From assembly GCF_052115025.1 (NCBI RefSeq), contig NZ_JBFRFW010000021.1:58585-122584 (forward strand): a stretch of DNA of 64,000 nucleotides, given 5' to 3'. The notes under the pieces are model-generated. The model saw only the letters and a list, made by a program, of their open reading frames with translations, made no database searches and had not been told where the DNA came from. Numbering within the stretch: the stretch's first letter is position 1; the number at the start of each line of letters is the position of its first letter. This stretch comes from Bradyrhizobium_A sp052115025 (GTDB lineage Bacteria > Pseudomonadota > Alphaproteobacteria > Rhizobiales > Xanthobacteraceae). Of this stretch, positions 59,021-64,000 are shown one piece after another. A program made the position numbers and the translations under genes.

Positions 59021-60691
59021 CTATTTCGGCTCGACGCGCATGAAGATGTCGCGGTCGCCGGGCCAGCGCAGCCGCCAGCCGAGGCGGATGTCCCGCGCCT
59101 CGCCGGCGGCGAGGTCGAAGCTCCACGCCATCACGCCGCGCTTGTCGGCGACCGACTTGTCGGTGGGCGGGGTGTTGGTGGACAGCGGCTCAACGGTGAT
59201 CTGGGTGATGTCGGAGACCGGCACGCGGTCGGTCACCGTGATGCGGATCGGCGTGTCGTGCAGGTTCTTGACGGTGGTCTTGAACTCGGTCACCTGCGTG
59301 CGCGCGCTGTTGATCCAGCCGGGCTCACTGTCCTTCTGGCGCAGCGGCACCCGCGTCACCTTGATGCGGTCGTCGCGGCCGGCGCCGAGCGTCGCCTTGT
59401 CGCCGGGGGCGACCAGCGGGAAGCGGCCCTTGCCGACATAGACGCCGTCGCGATGGATGCTGACCTCGCCGGGCAGCAGCGGGGCGTCGTCATTGTGGGT
59501 GAAGGCGATGTCGAGAAATGCCGATGCGTCGAGCGCCGGCGAGGTGCGGCCGATCAGCTCCGGCGCGAGGTGCGTTTCGCTCAGCGTGAAGGTCTTGGGC
59601 GAGCCGTCGCGCGGCACGCTGACACGGCCGGGCACCTTGAAGGAAGCCTGGAAGGCACCGGCCTCCAGCGTCGCCAGCACCGGTTTGGCGGCCATGGCCT
59701 GGTCTTCCGCGCGCGGTGCCGGCGCCGCGGGTGCGGGCGCGGCCTTCAGCCGCTGGGCGGCGGCGCGCTCCTGGGCGCTGCCGCCGAGCGGGACGACGAT
59801 ATCGTCGAACGACACGATCAGCGGCGTCACGTCCGGTGCCGCCGTGCCGCCGATGGTGCGCACGGTAGAGACGGACAGCGTCGCCTGGTCCCAGTCCTCG
59901 CCGGTGCGCTGGGCGATCTCGGCGCGGCGCACCAGGTCGAGCGCGGCCGCGCGGTCCTTGGCGCCGGTGTCGAGGCGGGCGTCGTAGCGCGGCGTCCAGG
60001 CCGCCTGGGTGACACGGTAGGTGAGGGTGAGACCGGCCTTCAGCGGCGCATTCGCCGCCACCGCGATGACCACGTCGCGCTTTGGTGCGCCCGGCCGTGC
60101 CGGCACCGGCCGGGCCTGTTCGAGGGCCGTGAGCTGGTCGGCGAGCTCGCTCTGCCTCGCGCGCACGACGCGGCTCTCCTCGTTGACCTTGGCGAGCTCC
60201 TCGCCGACGGTGTCCCAGGCCGTCTTCCAGTGCGCCGGGTCGAGGCCCTTGTCGTCCTTGCCGACCTTGGCCGGATCGAATTCACTGAAGCGCACGATGC
60301 TCTTGCGCTTGACCTCGAGGGCGTCGAGCCGCGCGGCGACCTTGCCCTGTTCCTCTTTCAGCGCGGTGATCCTGGCCTCCAGCGCCGGGTCGAGCGCCGG
60401 TTTGGCGTCGCCCGGGGACAGCCGCGTCTCCACCGCGCCGATCGCAAGCTCGCCGTCGGCGGTCGCCTCGACACGCACCGAGGCCGGATCGAGCACGGCG
60501 GGCAGCCCCTTGATCAGCACGGTCGAGGCGCCGGGCGGGAGCGTGAGCTCGGCCTGGCGGCTGACGATGGCGCCATCGGGAAACACCACCACCGAATCGA
60601 TGCGCGACGCGGCGTCGATATCGGCGGCATGGGCCGCGCCGGCGGCCAGCGGCGCCGCGGCGGAGAGCAGGGCAAGGGCGGTGATGCGCAT
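59021..60691 (-). CDS. DUF4139 domain-containing protein (mucoidy inhibitor A-like), periplasmic
   Basis: This 556-residue secreted protein has a signal peptide (LLSAAAPLAAGAAHA, cleavage near 22), an N-terminal DUF4140 region (about 30-130) with FPDGAIVSRQAEL, and a coiled-coil segment (about 95-200). The C-terminal DUF4139 domain (about 220-555) has YRVTQAAWTPRYDARLDT and TTVKNLHDTPIRITVTDRVPVS, a pattern shared with MuiA-like proteins. Function is not established in bacteria; an envelope role is usually assumed. ATG at 60691. It is divergent from the small membrane protein at 60869. Confidence 0.87.
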   Translation of the reverse strand: MRITALALLSAAAPLAAGAAHAADIDAASRIDSVVVFPDGAIVSRQAELTLPPGASTVLIKGLPAVLDPASVRVEATADGELAIGAVETRLSPGDAKPALDPALEARITALKEEQGKVAARLDALEVKRKSIVRFSEFDPAKVGKDDKGLDPAHWKTAWDTVGEELAKVNEESRVVRARQSELADQLTALEQARPVPARPGAPKRDVVIAVAANAPLKAGLTLTYRVTQAAWTPRYDARLDTGAKDRAAALDLVRRAEIAQRTGEDWDQATLSVSTVRTIGGTAAPDVTPLIVSFDDIVVPLGGSAQERAAAQRLKAAPAPAAPAPRAEDQAMAAKPVLATLEAGAFQASFKVPGRVSVPRDGSPKTFTLSETHLAPELIGRTSPALDASAFLDIAFTHNDDAPLLPGEVSIHRDGVYVGKGRFPLVAPGDKATLGAGRDDRIKVTRVPLRQKDSEPGWINSARTQVTEFKTTVKNLHDTPIRITVTDRVPVSDITQITVEPLSTNTPPTDKSVADKRGVMAWSFDLAAGEARDIRLGWRLRWPGDRDIFMRVEPK

Positions 60692-60868
60692 GAGATGACC
60701 TCTTCCGAAATGTCTTCAAGTCCCCGGCCGCATTGATCGCGGACAATCCGGCGGCTTGGCGGCGGCGAAGCGGCAGGAAACGGACGCGCGCGCTGGCGCG
60801 CGAATTGCGCTTCGCGCACAGCTGCGACACCATGCGACCGTTGCATGACGCGAAAATGATTGAGGTCG

Positions 60869-61456
60869 ATGCCAAAGTCCGATCCGGCCACCGCCGCGGG
60901 TGAGAGTTACAGCTACCGGCCGTCGCTGGTCGGCGCGGCCCGCAGCTTCACGCTCACCGACGAGGGGCTGGCGTTTCGGGCGGGGCTGTCGTCCGGTATC
61001 TGGCCCTATGCGGCCATCGCCGCGATTCGGCTGTCCTACAGGCCGGTGTCGCAACAGGCGCACCGCTACCGCGCCGATCTTCGCAGCGACAGCGGTCGGC
61101 GCCTCCACCTGCTGTCGGCGAGCTGGCAGACCGCGGCGCTGGTGGCGCCGCAGGACGCGACCTATCGTGGCTTCATGCTGGAGCTGCACCGGCGCATCGC
61201 CGCGGCCGGCGGCCGGCCGGCGCTGACGACAGGCCTGCGCCGTCCATTCTATCTGCTGGCGCTCGGCGCCACCGTGCTGATCGGCGCATTGCTGGCCGGG
61301 CTGTTCGTGCGTGCCGCCTGGATCGGCTCGGTCGCGGGCATGCTGTTCATGGTGGGCTTCGCCGCGCTGTTCGCCTGGCAGATCGGCGGCTTCCTGCGGC
61401 GCAACCGGCCGCGCACCTACACGCTCGACGACGTGCCGCGCGAGCTGTTGCCGTGA
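60869..61456 (+). CDS. hypothetical membrane protein (PH-like N-terminal region)
   Basis: I do not recognise a named family. The 195-residue product begins with a soluble region (about 1-115) with FTLTDEGLAFRAGLSSGIWPYAAIAAIRLSY, reminiscent of small beta-sandwich membrane-binding domains. Two hydrophobic helices follow at about 128-148 and 152-172, and then a basic tail. A ribosome site (TGAGGT) precedes the ATG at 60869 closely; a TTG at 60860 is an alternative. Convergent with the universal stress protein gene. Confidence 0.6.
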   Translation: MPKSDPATAAGESYSYRPSLVGAARSFTLTDEGLAFRAGLSSGIWPYAAIAAIRLSYRPVSQQAHRYRADLRSDSGRRLHLLSASWQTAALVAPQDATYRGFMLELHRRIAAAGGRPALTTGLRRPFYLLALGATVLIGALLAGLFVRAAWIGSVAGMLFMVGFAALFAWQIGGFLRRNRPRTYTLDDVPRELLP

Positions 61457-61500
61457 TGTGTCGAAGGGGCTCCCGTCGTCCTTGGAGTCCTTGCTCCGCG

Positions 61501-61926
61501 TCAGTGCCGCACCACCAGCACCGAGCATTTGGCGTAGCGCACGACATGGCCGGCATTGGAGCCGAGGAAGTAGGTGCGCATCGCCGGGCGGTGCGAGGTC
61601 ATCACGATGAGGTCGGCATGGATCGCCGCGGCCTCCTCGAGGATCTCGTGATAGATGCCGCCCTGCCGTACCACGGTGGAGATGCGGGCCGGCTCGATGC
61701 CGGACTCGGAGGCCACGATCTCGAGCGCTTCCTCGGACGATTGCCGCTGCTGGCTGTCGAAATCGGCCGGCACATATTCAGCCAGCATCACCGGGGTCAG
61801 CGGCAGCACATTGAGCAGGCGCACGCTGCCGTTGAAGGTCTTGCTGAGCGTCGCCGCGGTGGCGATCGCCGGCTTGGCGAGATCGGTGTCGGCAAGATCG
61901 ATCGGGACGAGAATGCTCCTGAACAT
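61501..61926 (-). CDS. universal stress protein (UspA family)
   Basis: This 141-residue single-domain Usp starts with FRSILVPIDLAD, and the ATP-binding end reads MTSHRPAMRTYFLGSNAGHVVRYAKCSVLVVR, containing the G-x-x-G-type nucleotide loop. It probably binds ATP and acts under stress or growth arrest. ATG at 61926. Its upstream region consists of a palindromic repeat whose edge at 61937 lies 10 bases before the start and overlaps the ribosome site (GGGAG at 61937-61933). Confidence 0.92.
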   Translation of the reverse strand: MFRSILVPIDLADTDLAKPAIATAATLSKTFNGSVRLLNVLPLTPVMLAEYVPADFDSQQRQSSEEALEIVASESGIEPARISTVVRQGGIYHEILEEAAAIHADLIVMTSHRPAMRTYFLGSNAGHVVRYAKCSVLVVRH

Positions 61927-61936
61927 CGGCGTCTCC

Positions 61937-62084
61937 CTAGTGTCCCGGTTCTAACANTCGCATCACTTTGCGGCGGGCTCTTTGCGAATGTTAGAACCAT
62001 AGGGACACTAGCAAATATAAGATTCTAGTGTGGTTTTGGATCTGACATTCGCTTGATGGACTCGCGGCGATACTGAAGCGAATG
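61937..62084. repeat. palindromic element (two inverted repeats) inserted between usp and sixA-like genes
   Basis: CTAGTGTCCC plus GGTTCTAACANTCGCA (61937-61962) pairs with TGCGAATGTTAGAACC plus AGGGACACTAG (61983-62011), making a long hairpin. Next to it CATTCGCTT (62046-62054) pairs with AAGCGAATG (62076-62084). The outer boundary 62084 falls exactly where the SixA-like homology ends. It carries no gene and resembles a small non-autonomous element or REP-type unit. Confidence 0.75.
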
Positions 62085-62432
62085 GAACTCATGCAAGCCG
62101 GGATTGTGGGCGACCACCAAAAGGCTCTGCGGGTCGTCGCCGACCGCCGCGCGCACGATGCCGAGCAGGCCGCCGGCATCCGCGCCATAGAGCTCGTCGA
62201 GGTGATCCACGGTGACCTCCGGCCATTCCTTCGAGACGATGTCCCAGGTCTGGCGGGTACGCACCGCGGTGGACACGAAGGCCTGCGCCGGCACGAGGCC
62301 GTGCTCGGCGATATAGGCACCGATCTCCTGCGCGTCGCGGTGGCCGCGCTCGTCCAGCCTGCGGTCGCGGTCCCTGCCGGTCGGGCCGTCCTTTTCGGTC
62401 TTGGCGTGGCGGAGCAGCAGCAAGCGGCGCAT
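62025..62432 (-). CDS. SixA-like histidine phosphatase, C-terminus truncated by a repeat
   Basis: This 135-residue protein of the phosphoglycerate-mutase superfamily has the phospho-accepting RHA (R8-H9) and the second catalytic His in VVAHNPGLHEF (H109). Relatives are usually 160-180 residues and continue after HEF with a further helix-strand unit. Here residue 116 is the last with homology, and the remaining 19 residues are encoded by the adjacent inverted repeat (from 62084). The core residues are present, so activity may survive, but it could be a pseudogene. SixA dephosphorylates phosphohistidine on relay proteins. ATG at 62432. Confidence 0.8.
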   Translation of the reverse strand: MRRLLLLRHAKTEKDGPTGRDRDRRLDERGHRDAQEIGAYIAEHGLVPAQAFVSTAVRTRQTWDIVSKEWPEVTVDHLDELYGADAGGLLGIVRAAVGDDPQSLLVVAHNPGLHEFHSLQYRRESIKRMSDPKPH

Positions 62433-62636
62433 GGGCGGGTCCCGGCGGGGCCGGCGCGCATGCCGACCGAGGAAAGAGTGTATATCGTCTTGCGCGTGAC
62501 GTCCCCGAGGCGGCGTTCGTCACGCGGAACGACAATGACGGTCATGCGAATCGCACTCGCCGCGCAGCGGTTGCTCGGGCGGCGCCATCGACGGCGTGAC
62601 AAGCGGCCACGCTAACCGTAATAGGGAGCCGTGACG

Positions 62637-64000
62637 ATGACCCGGGAAAACGACGTTGGGGATAACGCGCCGCCGGCCGAGCCGGCGCGGCCGCGGCTGA
62701 CATTCGACCTCGATGTCGATGTCTGCGTGGTCGGCGCGGGCCTCGCCGGATTGACCGCCGCGCGGGAACTGGCGCGGCAGGGCATGAGCGTCGCGGTGCT
62801 CGAGGCGCGCCGCGTCGGCTGGAACGCGTCCGGTCATATGCTTGGCACGGTGATGCCGGGCTTTACCACTCCGATCGCCGACCTGATCGCGCGCGTCGGT
62901 TTTGACGATGCCCGCGAGCTGTGGGGGCTCGCGCAGCAGGGCGCGGACTACGTCCGCGACGCCGTGGCGGCGGGCGCCGTGCCGGCGATCGAGGCCGAAG
63001 GCGCGCTCGAGGTCTCGACCGTCGACAGCGGCGAGCAGCTGATCAGCCGCCTGCAGACGCTCGGTGAGGATTTCGGCGTCGAGGTCGAGGGCTGGCAGGC
63101 CGATCGCGTGCGCGAGGTGCTGCGCACCGCGCGCTACTTCCATGCCATTCACTTCCCAAGCGCGTTCGCGATCGACGGCCGTCGTTACGTCCACGGCCTG
63201 GCAATGCTGGCCGAGCAGGCCGGCGTGTGCATCTTCGAGGAGACGGCGGTGGTCGAGCTCGATCTCGCCGGCGTGCGCAAGCGCATCGCGACCCCTGAGG
63301 CGCGGCTGCGCGCCGGGCAGGTGGTGCTCGCCGGCAGCGTCCACCTCGGCGCGCCGCATCAGCGCCTCGCCGACACGCTGCTGCCGGTGTGGCGCCATGC
63401 GGCGGTCACCGCGCCGCTCGGCGAGCGGCTGCGCGAGGTCATGGCCTATGCCGGCTCGGTCGGCGACGCCGACGGCCTCACGCACTATCGCATCGTCGAC
63501 GGCGACCGGCTGTTGTGGCTGGGGCCGGAAAGCACGTGGCGCGGCGATCCGGCGGCCGCGCCGCGACGGATATCTCGACGCGTGTCCTGGGCCATCGCCC
63601 GCCAGATTCGCACGCTCTATCCGGCGCTGGGCCCGGTCGAGATAGCGGAGACCTTCGGCGGCGTGATCGGCCAGACCGTCCATGGCATGCCCCAGATCGG
63701 CGAGCTCAGCCCCGGGGTCTGGGTCGCCAGCGGGTTTGGCCGCCAGGGCCTCAATACCTCGGCGATGGCCGCGCAGGTGATCACGCGCGGCATCCTGCAC
63801 AGCGACGACCGCTGGCGGCTGTTCGCGCCGTTCGAGCTGGTATGGGCCGGGGGGCGGATGGGGCGTTTCGCCGGGCAGGCGGTCATCACCTGGTCGCGCG
63901 GCCAGGCCTCCGCCGCCGGCGCGCTGGCGCGCTATCGCGAGCGGGCGCGGGTGCGGGCAAGCCTCCGGGAGGAGCGGGAGGCGGCGAGCCGGGCCGCGGC
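62637..64000 (+). CDS. FAD-dependent oxidoreductase, DAO family (3' end outside window)
   Basis: This gene is open to the end of the window: 454 codons are visible without a stop. After an N-terminal tail of about 25 residues comes the FAD-binding motif VVGAGLAGLTAARELARQG. ARRVGWNASGHMLG follows, resembling the R-x-G-x-x-A/T-S-G-x-N-x-G of gamma-glutamylputrescine oxidase and related amine oxidases. FGGVIGQTVHGMPQIGEL and ASGFGRQGLNTSAM are the C-terminal FAD contacts. AGGGAG at 62623-62628 sets the ATG at 62637. A C-terminal extension beyond residue 420 is unusual and continues out of the window. Substrate unknown. Confidence 0.82.
   Translation, partial: MTRENDVGDNAPPAEPARPRLTFDLDVDVCVVGAGLAGLTAARELARQGMSVAVLEARRVGWNASGHMLGTVMPGFTTPIADLIARVGFDDARELWGLAQQGADYVRDAVAAGAVPAIEAEGALEVSTVDSGEQLISRLQTLGEDFGVEVEGWQADRVREVLRTARYFHAIHFPSAFAIDGRRYVHGLAMLAEQAGVCIFEETAVVELDLAGVRKRIATPEARLRAGQVVLAGSVHLGAPHQRLADTLLPVWRHAAVTAPLGERLREVMAYAGSVGDADGLTHYRIVDGDRLLWLGPESTWRGDPAAAPRRISRRVSWAIARQIRTLYPALGPVEIAETFGGVIGQTVHGMPQIGELSPGVWVASGFGRQGLNTSAMAAQVITRGILHSDDRWRLFAPFELVWAGGRMGRFAGQAVITWSRGQASAAGALARYRERARVRASLREEREAASRAA

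Noticed and set aside
1..64000. tRNA, rRNA, CRISPR arrays, intact insertion sequences or prophage genes
   Set aside because: Reading both strands I saw no tRNA-like cloverleaf ends, rRNA segments, regularly spaced repeats, transposase or phage genes. Only small palindromic repeats occur.

Overview
The window is a high-GC alphaproteobacterial chromosome segment. Its gene content points to the Bradyrhizobium/Rhodopseudomonas group (Nitrobacteraceae): a Porin_2-family porin, a GPR/RgsE-like giant growth-pole protein, TrxR-like ferredoxin-NADP reductase, Rhodobacter-type PmtA, a probable gnnA/gnnB pair, CtrA- and Pho-type sites, and intergenic repeats resembling those I associate with Bradyrhizobium. 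I cannot name a species. I see no rRNA, tRNA, CRISPR array or intact insertion sequence.

Region 1 (1-24 kb) is an envelope polysaccharide and lipid A region. It opens with the end of an O-antigen ABC exporter (permease tail plus Wzt-type ATPase). A tightly overlapping dTDP-L-rhamnose operon (rfbB-rfbD-rfbA-rfbC) follows, headed by a GT2 glycosyltransferase, then GDP-mannose 4,6-dehydratase and a solitary LptF-like permease. Next come three GT39-like membrane glycosyltransferases, a methyltransferase-GT2 fusion, a UPF0104 flippase-like protein, UDP-glucuronate 4-epimerase, ManC and an acyltransferase-3 protein. The region ends with a Gfo/Idh oxidoreductase and a DegT aminotransferase (likely GnnA/GnnB, which make the 2,3-diamino sugar of lipid A) and MurJ. 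Together these look like a module that makes nucleotide sugars, loads one onto a polyprenyl carrier, flips it and transfers it to LPS or lipid A in the periplasm.

Region 2 (24-33.7 kb) is mixed: an orphan CoxL-like molybdenum hydroxylase large subunit, two c-type cytochromes, a CHRD protein, the porin, a MarR regulator, an EamA transporter, a stand-alone Lrp ligand-binding domain and thiD.

Region 3 (33.7-36.4 kb) looks like a phosphate-starvation lipid-remodelling unit. It holds a phosphatidylethanolamine methyltransferase, then a PlcP-like metallophosphoesterase overlapping an Agt-like glycosyltransferase. Each of the two transcription units has its own Pho-box-like direct repeat.

Region 4 (36.4-50.7 kb) has a PLP dehydratase, an Ala/Pro-rich protein of unknown function, an MFS transporter, an enolase-superfamily epimerase, an Mla lipid-transport operon (MlaB-E fusion, MlaF, MlaD) and the 1,820-residue growth-pole protein. 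The last is divergent from an orphan Hpt protein across a region with a CtrA-type site.

Region 5 (50.7-64 kb) carries a ferredoxin, a decayed AraC gene, a thioesterase, ferredoxin-NADP reductase, a divergent desaturase/ArsR pair around an 18-bp perfect palindrome, an SGNH hydrolase with a UPF0104 flippase, a DUF4139 protein, small membrane proteins, a universal stress protein and a SixA-like phosphatase cut short by a palindromic repeat. It ends in a partial FAD oxidoreductase. Two ambiguous bases (40006 and 61957) show this is draft-quality sequence.
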